In this document: piece after piece, positions 17,577 to 26,710 of the stretch
Position numbering within the stretch: position 1 is the stretch's first letter
Layout of the letters: the number at the start of each line of letters is the position of its first letter
NCBI RefSeq assembly: GCF_030816115.1
Contig: NZ_JAUSXQ010000001.1
Span: 868,001-932,000, forward strand
Length of the DNA stretch: 64,000 bases
Reading direction: 5' to 3'
Origin: Chryseobacterium sp. W4I1
GTDB lineage: Bacteria; Bacteroidota; Bacteroidia; Flavobacteriales; Weeksellaceae
Made by a program: the position numbers and the translations under genes
The notes under the pieces: model-generated
The model's input: the letters and a program-made list of their open reading frames with translations, nothing else
Told to the model about the DNA's origin: nothing
Databases searched by the model: none

Positions 17577-18482
17577 TTATTTTCTGCCGGACTTCCATTT
17601 TCTCCATAAGTAGATAATGATAGGAATGATAAGCAGAAAAGGCCATAGAGAGATAATTCCAAGAAGGAAACTCATAAAACTGTTCCAGCCTTCCGTTACA
17701 GAATCTGCAAAACGGCTTCCAAAACCAATCTTTGATGTTGCGGAACTTCTCACTTTTTCTTTATATAAACCAAGATTAAGTGTACTGTAATTCACCCGGT
17801 CGTCTATAAATCTCAATCTGCCTTCCGCCACATCTATTTCATCCTCCAGTTCACGGATTTTTTCCTGAATTTCAATCATATCTTTTGTGGTAGAAGCGCT
17901 TCTCAACATATCACGATACTTTTCCAGGTAGATCTTCTTGTTGGCAAGTTTTATTGAAACATCAGTATATTCTTCAGTGACATCATCGGAAGAAATATTT
18001 TTCGACAAAACAGATCCCACACCATCTGAAAATGAACTGATCAGTGCATCGAAATTTTTGTGAGGAACACGAATGACCAGATCCAGGTTATCATCTACAT
18101 CAGTATTTTGAAAATGTTCGGTTTGAATATAAGCATTATTTTTTTTAAGAATATCAGCCACCTGATTCTGGGCTTTTTTGATATCCCCAACCTGGATTTT
18201 CATATTACCATTTTTAATAACTTTTTTAGAAATGGTGTCAGTTTTTTTAGAAACAATAGAAGGTTGGGCAGATTTATTTACTGTTTCTGATTTTTCAGAA
18301 ATAGCGTCGGCAGGAGCCATTCGATAAACTTCTTGTGGTGGTGGAGGGGGCTCCACATCGTATTCAGCGACGGCAACTTTATCAGCAGGTACTGCCGGTG
18401 AGTAGTTTACCGCTTCCAGTTCGGATTTCTTACATCCACTTATCAGAAGAAGTACAGATAAAGGTAAAAATAATTTTATCAT
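17577..18482 (-). CDS. DUF4349 lipoprotein
   Basis: A 301-residue predicted lipoprotein: signal peptide with lipobox LLISGC, cysteine at residue 17. A proline-rich linker (VEPPPPPQE) leads to a DUF4349 domain from about residue 90, with KNGNMKIQVGDIKKAQNQVA, a helical coiled-coil region (residues about 185-215) and strands such as VNYSTLNLGLY. A C-terminal membrane helix (FLLGIISLWPFLLIIPIIIYL) ends in basic residues. This is the usual layout of DUF4349 proteins, whose role is unknown. It is divergent from the DUF2891 gene. Confidence 0.85.
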   Translation of the reverse strand: MIKLFLPLSVLLLISGCKKSELEAVNYSPAVPADKVAVAEYDVEPPPPPQEVYRMAPADAISEKSETVNKSAQPSIVSKKTDTISKKVIKNGNMKIQVGDIKKAQNQVADILKKNNAYIQTEHFQNTDVDDNLDLVIRVPHKNFDALISSFSDGVGSVLSKNISSDDVTEEYTDVSIKLANKKIYLEKYRDMLRSASTTKDMIEIQEKIRELEDEIDVAEGRLRFIDDRVNYSTLNLGLYKEKVRSSATSKIGFGSRFADSVTEGWNSFMSFLLGIISLWPFLLIIPIIIYLWRKWKSGRK

Positions 18483-18633
18483 GGATATTTTTTTTAATTA
18501 GCTTATCAAAAATTATGCTTAAATCTTTATTTTATTTCAAATTAATAATGTTTAATTAAAATGATTGAAGTAATGTTATTTTGATATTGTCAGGAAATGA
18601 TTTAGAATCTAAATTATTTTCTATTTTTAATGA

Positions 18634-19701
18634 ATGAAAAAAAGTCTTTTAGCATTCGTGTTTTCTCCATTTTTGATGTACGCTCAGGAAGTTCCAAAAC
18701 TTACTGAAGAAATGGCCGCAAAATTATTAGAAAAACCGCTTCACTGTATCAATCAGGAATATCCTAACAAAACAGCACATATTATCAATAATGCAGGAGA
18801 AGTTACATTAACTCCAAAGGATCTTCATCCCAGTTTCTATGGCTGTTTCGACTGGCACAGTTCTGTTCACGGACATTGGATGCTGGTAAGATTATTGAAA
18901 ACAAAACCCAATCTGACGAATGCAAAAGAGATTGAAAAAATTCTTGATAATTCGTTAAGTAAAGAAAACCTCCAGACTGAAGCTGATTATTTCACAAAAT
19001 TTCAGCTGACCACGACTTTTGAAAGAACGTATGGCTGGGCATGGTTGCTTAAACTTGATGAAGAACTGACAACCTGGGATCATCCTAAAGCTAAAATTTG
19101 GCATCAGAATTTAAAGCCTTTAACAGATAAGATCTTACAATCATGGAAAGCCTATCTTCCGAAACAAACCTATCCAAACAGGACCGGAGTTCATCCCAAT
19201 ACGGCATTTGGTCTGGCTTTCGCAATTGATTGGGCAAAAGCAAATAAAGATCAGGAATTCGAGAGTCAGCTGAAGGAAAAAGCAAAATATTTTTACGCTA
19301 AAGATCAGAAGACACCAGCTTATCTGGAACCGGATGGATCGGATTTCTTTTCGCCAAGTCTCGAAATTGCAGACCTGATGAGAAGAGTACTTCCTCAAAA
19401 AGAATTCGTGCAGTGGCTGAATAATTTCTATGAGAAGAGGAGTCTGGAAAATATTGAAAAGATGCCGGTTGTAAGCGATCTGAGCGATTATCAAACGGTT
19501 CATCTTGTAGGACTTTCTTTTTCAAAAGCATGGTGTATGAAAGGAATAGCCAAGGCACTTCCTGATGGGCATCCCCTGAAAAAGAACTTTAAGAAAACAG
19601 CTGATGTATTTTTAGCTAACGGGCTTCCTTTATTATTTCAAGGGAATTACGGCGGTGATCACTGGCTTGCAAGTTTCGCTGTTTATTCTCTGGAAGACTA
19701 A
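18634..19701 (+). CDS. DUF2891 exported protein
   Basis: The 355-residue protein has a signal peptide (to MYAQ). The conserved DUF2891 block is HPSFYGCFDWHSSVHGHWML near residues 70-90, followed by helical segments such as FERTYGWAWLLKLDEEL, HPNTAFGLAFAIDWA and DFFSPSLEIADLMRRVLP, and the terminal GGDHWLASFAVYSL. The conserved histidines and helical build recall alpha/alpha-barrel proteins, but no activity is established for the family. It lies just before the AraC regulator gene, which has its own promoter inside the short gap. Confidence 0.85.
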   Translation: MKKSLLAFVFSPFLMYAQEVPKLTEEMAAKLLEKPLHCINQEYPNKTAHIINNAGEVTLTPKDLHPSFYGCFDWHSSVHGHWMLVRLLKTKPNLTNAKEIEKILDNSLSKENLQTEADYFTKFQLTTTFERTYGWAWLLKLDEELTTWDHPKAKIWHQNLKPLTDKILQSWKAYLPKQTYPNRTGVHPNTAFGLAFAIDWAKANKDQEFESQLKEKAKYFYAKDQKTPAYLEPDGSDFFSPSLEIADLMRRVLPQKEFVQWLNNFYEKRSLENIEKMPVVSDLSDYQTVHLVGLSFSKAWCMKGIAKALPDGHPLKKNFKKTADVFLANGLPLLFQGNYGGDHWLASFAVYSLED

Positions 19702-19704
19702 ATA

Positions 19705-19735
19705 TTGCCGACGCAGAATATATTGGCTACATTTG
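19705..19735 (+). promoter_or_regulatory. Promoter of the AraC-family gene
   Basis: TTG (19705-19707), a 20-base spacer, then TACATTTG (19728-19735): both boxes match the Bacteroidota consensus. The ATG follows only four bases after the -7 box, so the mRNA is probably leaderless. Confidence 0.65.
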
Positions 19736-19739
19736 TCTT

Positions 19740-20585
19740 ATGTCAGCTTTAGAAAAATTCGGTGTTGAAATTTTTACCCAGCACAATATTTTCGAGAGAA
19801 TTTCTGCGGATAAACCTTTCCGTCCGGATAATCCTGCTTTTATCTTTATTAAATCTGGAAGTATAAAGCTCCGTCAGCATTTCAGCGATCTGGAGCTTTC
19901 TGCCAATATGTTTATGGTGACGGACCCGCAGACAGTGTACGAGATGGTGTCTGTAAGCGATGATTTCCAGTCCAGGATGGTTTCCTACAAAAGAGAATTT
20001 ATTTCGGCATTATCGCTGAAATTTAATCGGTTGATCACTTACCGTTACTTCCGGCAGCAGATGAATAAAGGCGTACCTTTTCCTGAAAATGAAATGGAAG
20101 TGGTCTGGAAAAGCGTGAATTTCCTGAAATATATTCTGGATTCGGAAACGGAGATGATGTATAAAAAAGAAGTGGTAGAGCATCTTTTTTCTGTTTTCTG
20201 CTATCAGGTGGCTGGAATTATTTCTAAAGAAGACAGTAATTCTATGAACCAGATGTCCAGACAGGAAGAGATTGTATTTGTATTTCTGACGGATCTGGCA
20301 GAGCATCATCTGACAGAGAAATCTGTTGAATTCTATGCCGAACGCCAATCGGTTACAACCAGACATCTTTCATCAGTGGTAAAAGCCATTACCGGAAAAT
20401 CTGCAAGTCAAATTATAGCCTTAATTGTAATGAATGAGGCGAAAGTGCTTTTAAACTCTTCCAGTAAGCCTGTCTCAGAGATTTCTTCAATCCTGGGTTT
20501 CAGCGATCAATACTCATTCTCCCATTTTTTTAAAAAACATTTGGAAGTAAGTCCAAGACAGTACAGGCATCAGTTTGAAAACTAA
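19740..20585 (+). CDS. AraC-family transcriptional regulator
   Basis: The 281-residue regulator has a variable N-terminal sensing domain (about 1-165, cupin-like strands such as FIFIKSGSIKLRQHF) and a C-terminal double helix-turn-helix (about 180-281). The second helix-turn-helix shows the AraC signature SEISSILGFSDQYSFSHFFK followed by SPRQYR. It directly precedes the tolC-hlyD-mfs cluster, which has its own promoter at 20624-20653, so it probably controls that efflux operon. The ligand is unknown. Its transcript is predicted to be leaderless. Confidence 0.9.
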   Translation: MSALEKFGVEIFTQHNIFERISADKPFRPDNPAFIFIKSGSIKLRQHFSDLELSANMFMVTDPQTVYEMVSVSDDFQSRMVSYKREFISALSLKFNRLITYRYFRQQMNKGVPFPENEMEVVWKSVNFLKYILDSETEMMYKKEVVEHLFSVFCYQVAGIISKEDSNSMNQMSRQEEIVFVFLTDLAEHHLTEKSVEFYAERQSVTTRHLSSVVKAITGKSASQIIALIVMNEAKVLLNSSSKPVSEISSILGFSDQYSFSHFFKKHLEVSPRQYRHQFEN

Positions 20586-20623
20586 ATCTTACATTTGAAC
20601 ATCTTTTTCCAAAATTCAAACAT

Positions 20624-20653
20624 TTGATTGAATTTGTTGCTGCCGTAACTTTG
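20624..20653 (+). promoter_or_regulatory. Promoter of the efflux operon
   Basis: TTG (20624-20626), a 19-base spacer, then TAACTTTG (20646-20653), an exact consensus pair, 20 bases before the tolC-like ATG. Confidence 0.65.
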
Positions 20654-20673
20654 CCTTTGTAAAACAAGGTAAA

Positions 20674-21984
20674 ATGACAAATAATGTAAAAACAGCACTA
20701 TCACTCGTGATAGCTCTATTTCCTGCGCTGTTTTTTTCTCAACAGATCAAACAGATGACTGCAGATGAAGCCGCCGATATGGCTGTGAAAAATCATCAGC
20801 AGTTAAAAGTGGCTGCTCAGAATATAGACATTGCAAAACAAAATACAAATGTTGCAAAACTTCAGAAGCTTCCCAACATTACGGCTTCTACCAGCCAGTT
20901 CTATTTAGGGGACGCTGTTGCAATCGATAAAGATTTTTCAAACTCTACGAATATTCCGATGCCACATTACGGAAGTTCTTATGCCGTACAGGCAACTCAG
21001 CTTATCTTTAAAGGAGGTTTGGTAAATAAATCCGTTGAAATGGCGGGGCTCCGTGAACAGCTTTCTGAGCTGGATCTTGAAAAAAATAAGCTTGATGTGA
21101 AATTTCTTGTGATCTCCAATTATCTGGATGTTTATAAGATAATCAATCAGGAATCCGTTTTTCAGAATAACAAGAAGCTTGCTCAGGAACGTCTGAAAAA
21201 TATCCAGAAATTCTATCAGCAGGGAATGGTGACCCGAAATGAAGTAATTCGTGGTGAGCTTGCCATCAAAAATCTTGACCAGGGAATTCTGACCCTTACG
21301 AATAATAAAAAGATCCTGAATTATAATTTAAACATTGCCTTAGGACTTCCTTCTGAAACAGAAATTATTCCTGTTGAGAGCTTAACAGATAAAGAATCCG
21401 GAATCGGTATAGATTATTATATAGATATGGCCCACGATAGCAATCCTCAGCTGAAATCTGCAAAGAAAAATATTGATGTTGCTGATAAAAACATTGAAAT
21501 CATTAAGACGGATCAGATGCCTACAATTTCCGGTTTCGGAGGCTATACTTTACAACGTCCGGTAACCACAAGAAATCCTGTTCTGGATATGTATTCCGGA
21601 GGCTGGCAGGCTGGTGTTTCACTGAGCTACAATATTGATAATCTATATAAGACAAAAGAGAAAGTAAAGCTTGGTGAACTGCAGAAAACACAGGCCGGCG
21701 ATGCGGTGACCCTGGTTCAGCAGAATGTAGATATGGCAGTGAATGCGGCCTATGTAAAATATCAGGAATCTATCCAGCAGGCTGACATCCTGAATGATTC
21801 GAAAAGTCTGGCAGAAGAAAACTACAAGATTACGGAAGCTAAATATCTGAACCAACTGGCAGTGCAGGCTGAAATGATTGATGCGCAAAACCAGAAACTT
21901 CAATCGGAACTGGATTATGCCAATGCTGAGATCAATGTACTGTATCAATATTATAACCTGCTGAAAGCTGCAGGAACGCTTTAA
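20674..21984 (+). CDS. TolC-family outer membrane efflux protein
   Basis: Outer-membrane channel of a tripartite efflux pump. The 436-residue protein has a signal peptide (to LFFSQQ). It then shows the duplicated helical-hairpin repeats typical of TolC: long helices with AAQNIDIAKQNTNVAKLQKLP, FYQQGMVTRNEVIRGELAIK near residues 185-205, and the second-half equivalent around 375-430. It is the first gene of an operon with an HlyD-type adaptor (25 bases downstream) and an MFS pump. Confidence 0.93.
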   Translation: MTNNVKTALSLVIALFPALFFSQQIKQMTADEAADMAVKNHQQLKVAAQNIDIAKQNTNVAKLQKLPNITASTSQFYLGDAVAIDKDFSNSTNIPMPHYGSSYAVQATQLIFKGGLVNKSVEMAGLREQLSELDLEKNKLDVKFLVISNYLDVYKIINQESVFQNNKKLAQERLKNIQKFYQQGMVTRNEVIRGELAIKNLDQGILTLTNNKKILNYNLNIALGLPSETEIIPVESLTDKESGIGIDYYIDMAHDSNPQLKSAKKNIDVADKNIEIIKTDQMPTISGFGGYTLQRPVTTRNPVLDMYSGGWQAGVSLSYNIDNLYKTKEKVKLGELQKTQAGDAVTLVQQNVDMAVNAAYVKYQESIQQADILNDSKSLAEENYKITEAKYLNQLAVQAEMIDAQNQKLQSELDYANAEINVLYQYYNLLKAAGTL

Positions 21985-22008
21985 TTTTTAAAACTGAAAA
22001 TCAAGATA

Positions 22009-23121
22009 ATGGAAAACAAGGAACAAACCACTCAAAATACTCAGGCCGCTCCGGCACAGTCAGGAGCAGCAGTTAAAAAGAAACAGAACAAAAAAAATAA
22101 AATCAGAGCCATCATTTCCAATACGGTTGTATTTCTGGTCATTGGCTTCGGGCTATTCTGGTTAGTACGTGAGTACTTTCATATCGGAGACAAAACTTAT
22201 ACGGAAGCGGCTCAGGTAGAGGAATTCATTAACCCGATCAATACCAGGGTTTCGGCTTACATTAAAGATATTAAATTCATTGAACACCAGAAGGTTAAAA
22301 AAGGAGATACACTGGTTATTTTAGACAAAAACGAATTATTGACGCAATTAGGTCAGGCGGAAGCTGCTTACCAGAATGCAATGGCACAGAGATCTGCAAC
22401 AAGTTCATCCGTAAATACCGTTTCCAATAACGTAAGCGTAATGGAATCCAATATTGCAGGAGCTAAAGCCAGATTATGGAATGCTGAACAGAATTTAAAC
22501 CGATATAAAAACCTTCTTGCTGCAGAAGCCGTTACCAGACAGCAGTATGATCAGATCAAAACAGAATATGATGCCCAGAAAGCAGCGTATGAAACGTTGG
22601 TGAATCAGAAACAGTCTGCGAACCTTTCTACAACTGAAGTTAAAAGTAAATTAGGGATCAATGATGCAGAGATCAAAAGAACAAAAGCTGCACTGGATAT
22701 GGCAAAAATCAACCTTTCCTATACCATAATTACGGCTCCTTATGATGGTGTAATGGGACGAAGAACGATCTCTGAAGGACAGCTGATTCAACCTGGACAG
22801 CAGGTAGCAACCATTGTTCTGAACGGTCAGAAATGGGTCACTGCCAACTTCCTGGAAAAACAGATGCCGAATATTAAAATCGGACAAAAGATGATGATGA
22901 CTGCCGATGCTTTGGGAGGAAAAACATTTGAAGGGGTTGTAACGGCCATTTCCGCTGCAACAGGTTCAAGATACTCCAGTGTACCAACGGATAATTCCAC
23001 TGGGAATTTTATCAAAGTACAGCAAAGAATTCCGGTAAGAATAGAATTTTCAACTTCCAATAAAAAAGAAGATCTGGATAAGCTGAGTGCGGGAATGAAT
23101 ATGAATGTGAATATTAACTAA
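22009..23121 (+). CDS. HlyD/EmrA-type membrane fusion protein
   Basis: Periplasmic adaptor linking the inner-membrane pump to the TolC channel. The 370-residue protein has a short basic N terminus, one membrane helix (about residues 36-56), a biotinyl-lipoyl-like half (VSAYIKDIKFIEHQKVKKGD), a coiled-coil hairpin (about 110-230) and a beta-barrel part (IITAPYDGVMGRRTISEGQL). This is the EmrA/HlyD layout. Its stop overlaps the ATG of the MFS gene by one base (TAATG), which indicates translational coupling. Confidence 0.93.
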   Translation: MENKEQTTQNTQAAPAQSGAAVKKKQNKKNKIRAIISNTVVFLVIGFGLFWLVREYFHIGDKTYTEAAQVEEFINPINTRVSAYIKDIKFIEHQKVKKGDTLVILDKNELLTQLGQAEAAYQNAMAQRSATSSSVNTVSNNVSVMESNIAGAKARLWNAEQNLNRYKNLLAAEAVTRQQYDQIKTEYDAQKAAYETLVNQKQSANLSTTEVKSKLGINDAEIKRTKAALDMAKINLSYTIITAPYDGVMGRRTISEGQLIQPGQQVATIVLNGQKWVTANFLEKQMPNIKIGQKMMMTADALGGKTFEGVVTAISAATGSRYSSVPTDNSTGNFIKVQQRIPVRIEFSTSNKKEDLDKLSAGMNMNVNIN

Positions 23122-24713
23122 TGTACAACAAAGGATTATATCACGACTGGGTACCCAAACCCATACAGCTGCTGCTCATCGTACTGCTATTGGCTGTAGT
23201 GATGCCGCTTGGCGGAGTGTATACCGGAAACATCAGTTATTTGGTGAGTGGTACCGGTGCGATGACTGAATATTTTATGTGGGCGAATTATGCTACCACT
23301 ATTGGAATGGGAGCCTGTATGCCGATCGTTCTCAGAATGAAAATGAGATTCAAGGTGAGAGATAAAATGACGATGCTTCTTGTGCTTTTAGGATTGTTGA
23401 GTTATATCAACGGAACTACAATGCAGCCCATGGTTTTTGTATTTACAGCCCTGTTCATAGGATTTTTAAAAATGATGGTGACGATCGAACTTTTTCTTCC
23501 GTTGATGATGATGATTGGAAACAGGGGAATGTTCTACGGCCTGTTTTATACCTTTGTTTTGGCGATGAACCAGGTGACCGCCTATTATGCCGCAGAGGTA
23601 TCCATTAATTATAACTGGCAGCATTTCTATGTAATCGCAGCCGTGTTATGTTTTATCCTTGCTCTGATCCACTGGATCTTTATGCATGATAAATATTTTG
23701 CTTTAAAAGTTCCGCTGCATTACATCGATTGGATGAGCATTTTACTTTTCGTTTCTACATTTATGTTTTCTGCTTATGTTTTCTCTTTCGGGAAGCAACA
23801 GGACTGGTGGAATTCAAAGAATATTATGAATGCAAGTATTGCTGCTTTTGTCAGCTTTGCGCTGCTGGTGGTTCGTCAGTTTACTTTAAAAAGACCTTAT
23901 TTATCCTTCAAGATATTTAGCCAAAATAACGTTCAGCATGGTTTGTTTATGCTGTTGTGGCTGGGAATGTTCTTAGGAACAACTTCATTGCAGAATACTT
24001 TTGCTGTAGGAGTTCTGGGCTACGATCAGCTTACCAACGCAAGACTAAGTTTACTGATGATTCCCGGAATTATTCTGGCCGGAGTGATTGCAGTATTCTG
24101 GTTTAAAAAAGAAATACCGCTGAAAATGTTCATTTTTTCAGGATTTTCAGCAATGATGGGATATTCATTGATCATGTACTTTTCAATGGTTTTGGAATTC
24201 AATTATGAAAACTGGTACCTTCCCATGTTTTTGAAAGGTTACGGAATGTGTTCTCTCTTCATTTCAGTATGGTTTTATACCTTGGATAAACTTGAAATGG
24301 ATGATATGCTGGCTGCAATCGGGTTGGTCCTGGTATGGCGAACATTTTTGGCTGTAGGGTTCTTTTCAGCCCTTTATTCATGGTTCCAGTACCGTTTTCA
24401 GATAACAGCGGTAGGGGATCTTGCCGTTTATATTGATGGAATGACAGTCAGTCCTCAGACTTTGGCCGCCAATATGAAAACACTTCAGCTTAATGCTATC
24501 ATTGTATCCGGCAAAAAGATTTTCGGATATATCATTTTAACAGGTTTCGGAGTGTTGCTTTATGTAATGACGCATCACTTCGGAAAAGAAAGATTCCAGT
24601 ACCTGAGATTCATCAGGGTTCTTGGTGGTAAACCTGTGATTACAAGAAGGAGACTCCGTGAAAGAAAAAAATTATTAGAAGAGATAAAAGACGCAGCAGG
24701 GCCTGCTGTTTAA
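23121..24713 (+). CDS. MFS efflux transporter (DHA2/EmrB-like)
   Basis: A 530-residue inner-membrane drug/proton antiporter of the major facilitator superfamily with about 14 hydrophobic segments. It is the pump of the TolC-HlyD-MFS system. The sequence diverges from classical EmrB: the N terminus is MYNKGLYHDWVPKPIQLLLI and several charged motif-A residues are not obvious (RMKMRFKVRDKM lies where motif A is expected). The C terminus is basic and cytoplasmic. It overlaps hlyD by one base. The substrates cannot be told from the sequence. Confidence 0.88.
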   Translation: MYNKGLYHDWVPKPIQLLLIVLLLAVVMPLGGVYTGNISYLVSGTGAMTEYFMWANYATTIGMGACMPIVLRMKMRFKVRDKMTMLLVLLGLLSYINGTTMQPMVFVFTALFIGFLKMMVTIELFLPLMMMIGNRGMFYGLFYTFVLAMNQVTAYYAAEVSINYNWQHFYVIAAVLCFILALIHWIFMHDKYFALKVPLHYIDWMSILLFVSTFMFSAYVFSFGKQQDWWNSKNIMNASIAAFVSFALLVVRQFTLKRPYLSFKIFSQNNVQHGLFMLLWLGMFLGTTSLQNTFAVGVLGYDQLTNARLSLLMIPGIILAGVIAVFWFKKEIPLKMFIFSGFSAMMGYSLIMYFSMVLEFNYENWYLPMFLKGYGMCSLFISVWFYTLDKLEMDDMLAAIGLVLVWRTFLAVGFFSALYSWFQYRFQITAVGDLAVYIDGMTVSPQTLAANMKTLQLNAIIVSGKKIFGYIILTGFGVLLYVMTHHFGKERFQYLRFIRVLGGKPVITRRRLRERKKLLEEIKDAAGPAV

Positions 24714-24733
24714 AGATACCTTGTTTTTCATGC

Positions 24734-24768
24734 GTAAAGCTCTGCTACATTTTATAGTGGAGCTTTAC
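24734..24768 (+). terminator. Terminator of the efflux operon
   Basis: A 9-bp stem GTAAAGCTC/GAGCTTTAC closes a 17-base loop and is followed by CTTTTATG, 20 bases after the MFS stop. Confidence 0.55.
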
Positions 24769-24781
24769 CTTTTATGATTAA

Positions 24782-24815
24782 TTGTTTTTATTTAGACAAA
24801 ATAAAATTAAATTTG
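24782..24815 (+). promoter_or_regulatory. Promoter with a 21-bp operator-like palindrome (SIP gene)
   Basis: TTG (24782-24784) and TAAATTTG (24808-24815) form a consensus promoter with a 23-base spacer. The spacer holds a perfect inverted repeat, TTTTATTT-AGACA-AAATAAAA (24786-24806). A repressor bound here would block RNA polymerase. Given the downstream gene, an iron-responsive Fur-type regulator is a reasonable inference. Confidence 0.55.
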
Positions 24816-24836
24816 TAGAGATAAAAATTAGAACAG

Positions 24837-25649
24837 ATGTCAAGAATTTCAACAGGCCGCATTATTGCGGAAATGGCTAGAAAGGAATATATTACAGACC
24901 ATTATATCAGAGTTTATCTATATTCTTCGGAAGCTTATTTGTTTAAAAACACCACAATCGGTGACAATAATAAGATCGCTGTACCGCCAGCAGGTTTAGA
25001 TGAGGTTCACTTTCCTACACTGGATGAAAACCGCCAGTGGGTGTATCCTCCAAAAGAAGTGGCTCCATTCATAAGAACTTATACCCACAAAGGAATCGAT
25101 CTTGAAAAGAATGAGCTGATCATTGATTTTGTAGACCATGGTGACGGTGGTCCTGCCTCAAAATGGGCAAGAGAGGCAAAAGCTGGTTCAAAGTTGGGTA
25201 TTATGATGAGAACTGAAGAAAAGGAGCTTTGTCCGGGAGCGGAATGGTATCTTCTGGTTGGCGATGCTACTGCGATTCCGGTACTGAGTGCTATACTGGA
25301 AACGCTTCCTGAAACAGCAAAAGGTGTCTGTATCATAGAAGTTCATGGAAAAAAAGATGAGCAACCCCTTAAAACCAAAGCTGATATTGAATTTAAATGG
25401 CTTCATAACGCACAGCCCCATATCAAGAGTGAAATGGCCGACACCGTAAAAAATATTGCGATTCCTGAAACTACTAAATTCGGATATGTTGCAGCCGAAT
25501 TTTCAAGCGTGAAAGAAATCCGCACCTATCTCAGAAAAGAAAAGAACTGGACTTCAAAAGAGCTTAATGCCTATTCCTACTGGAAAGCTGGCGTTGCAGA
25601 GAACGAATCGGAAAAAGACAGACATAAGGAGAAGGATTCGATGGAGTAG
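24837..25649 (+). CDS. Siderophore-interacting protein (ferric-siderophore reductase family)
   Basis: Flavin-dependent, NAD(P)H-using reductase of the ViuB/SIP family that releases iron from ferric siderophores in the cytoplasm. The 270-residue protein has an N-terminal FAD-binding barrel (about 1-130, with VPPKEVAPFIRTYTH-type RxYT motif, here IRTYTHKGID) and a C-terminal NAD-binding domain (WYLLVGDATAIPVLSAILE). The SIP C-terminal helix region ELNAYSYWKAGVAE is clear. It is monocistronic, with a promoter that carries a palindrome in its spacer. Confidence 0.9.
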   Translation: MSRISTGRIIAEMARKEYITDHYIRVYLYSSEAYLFKNTTIGDNNKIAVPPAGLDEVHFPTLDENRQWVYPPKEVAPFIRTYTHKGIDLEKNELIIDFVDHGDGGPASKWAREAKAGSKLGIMMRTEEKELCPGAEWYLLVGDATAIPVLSAILETLPETAKGVCIIEVHGKKDEQPLKTKADIEFKWLHNAQPHIKSEMADTVKNIAIPETTKFGYVAAEFSSVKEIRTYLRKEKNWTSKELNAYSYWKAGVAENESEKDRHKEKDSME

Positions 25650-25858
25650 GTGTTTGCGGGTTTTGGGGCTTTAAGTCAGAATAGTAAAGTCAATGGTGAA
25701 TTCTGCTTCGCAAATGAATGGTGAATTTTGAGGTAGGTATGGGATTCAGGCATCAGATTGCAGACGTTGACTCGTGGGCTTAACTACTAAGAACTAACAA
25801 CTGGTAACAGGCAACCATCTAAACTTATTACTCTGAAAACTCTCAGACCCTCTCACTC
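25650..25858. other. Intergenic region with degenerate word repeats
   Basis: Contains the phrases GTCAATGGTGAATTCTG and CTACTAAGAACTAACAACTGG. Related wording occurs, partly in the opposite orientation, at 44060-44215 and 61480-61500. It looks like a decayed dispersed repeat. I see no gene. Confidence 0.35.
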
Positions 25859-25889
25859 TTGACCTTTCCTCCAAAAACTCCTATCTTTG
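25859..25889 (+). promoter_or_regulatory. Promoter of the methyltransferase gene
   Basis: TTG (25859-25861), a 20-base spacer and TATCTTTG (25882-25889), an exact consensus pair, 16 bases before the ATG at 25906. Confidence 0.6.
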
Positions 25890-25905
25890 CACTTTTAAGA
25901 CAGCA

Positions 25906-26610
25906 ATGAAAGATTTAATGGGTAAGGCAGTCTGGGACTATTTTCACAACGAAAATCCTGAAGATCTGCAGACAGAAACTTCAATCTCGGAACTGGATGA
26001 GCTTCCGGTAGAGTATCTTTTCAGAGATTTTGAAGACATGAATGATATTGAGCAAAAAGCCCTTGAGCTGGCTCACGGAAAAGTACTGGACATTGGTGCC
26101 GGTGCGGGTTCCCACGCTTTGTATCTTCAGGATAAAAGAGAACTCGATGTTTTGGCCCTGGACATTTCACCGAAATCTATTGAAGTCTGCAAACAGAGAG
26201 GAATCGGAAAAGCAGTAAGTAAAAATATGCTGGATTTTTCCGGAGAAACTTTTGATACGATTCTGCTTCTGATGAATGGAACCGGGATTTTTGAAAGCCT
26301 TGAAAAAATTGATACCTACCTTCAAAAGCTTCATACTTTATTGAGTGATCAGGGACAGATCCTAATCGATAGTACAGATATTCTCTATATGTTTGACCGT
26401 GATGAAGACGGTGGAGTTTATATTCCTGCAGGAGGCTATTACGGTGAACTGGATTATATCGTTCATTATAAAGGGGAATCTGAAGACCCGATCAAATGGC
26501 TGTATCTTGATTATACAACCCTGAAAAATGCAGCTGAAAATAACGGCTTTACCATAGCGAAAATAATGCAGGATGAAGATTCTTACCTGGCAAAACTAAC
26601 TAAGAAGTAA
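25906..26610 (+). CDS. Class I SAM-dependent methyltransferase
   Basis: A 234-residue Rossmann-fold methyltransferase. The SAM-binding motif I is VLDIGAGAGSHALYL (near residue 65), motif II contains VLALDISPKSIEVC, and the post-motif ILLLMNGTGIFESL follows. The N-terminal helical part (MKDLMGKAVWDYFHNENPED) may cover the active site. The substrate is unknown. It is monocistronic, with its own promoter and a downstream hairpin, followed by a dispersed repeat. Confidence 0.85.
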   Translation: MKDLMGKAVWDYFHNENPEDLQTETSISELDELPVEYLFRDFEDMNDIEQKALELAHGKVLDIGAGAGSHALYLQDKRELDVLALDISPKSIEVCKQRGIGKAVSKNMLDFSGETFDTILLLMNGTGIFESLEKIDTYLQKLHTLLSDQGQILIDSTDILYMFDRDEDGGVYIPAGGYYGELDYIVHYKGESEDPIKWLYLDYTTLKNAAENNGFTIAKIMQDEDSYLAKLTKK

Positions 26611-26620
26611 ATATGTTCAT

Positions 26621-26650
26621 CGTCATTGCGAGCGTAGCGAAACAATCTCT
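26621..26650 (+). repeat. Dispersed ATTGCGAG...CAATCTC repeat, copy 2
   Basis: Reads CGTCATTGCGAGCGTAGCG and on into AAACAATCTC, related to copy 1 at 16886-16913. Both copies sit just 3' of a methyltransferase gene. Confidence 0.55.
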
Positions 26651-26710
26651 TCATATTCTCAATGATTAGACTCTTTCTTAACGATTTTATTTTGAACTTT
26701 TAAGATCAGA

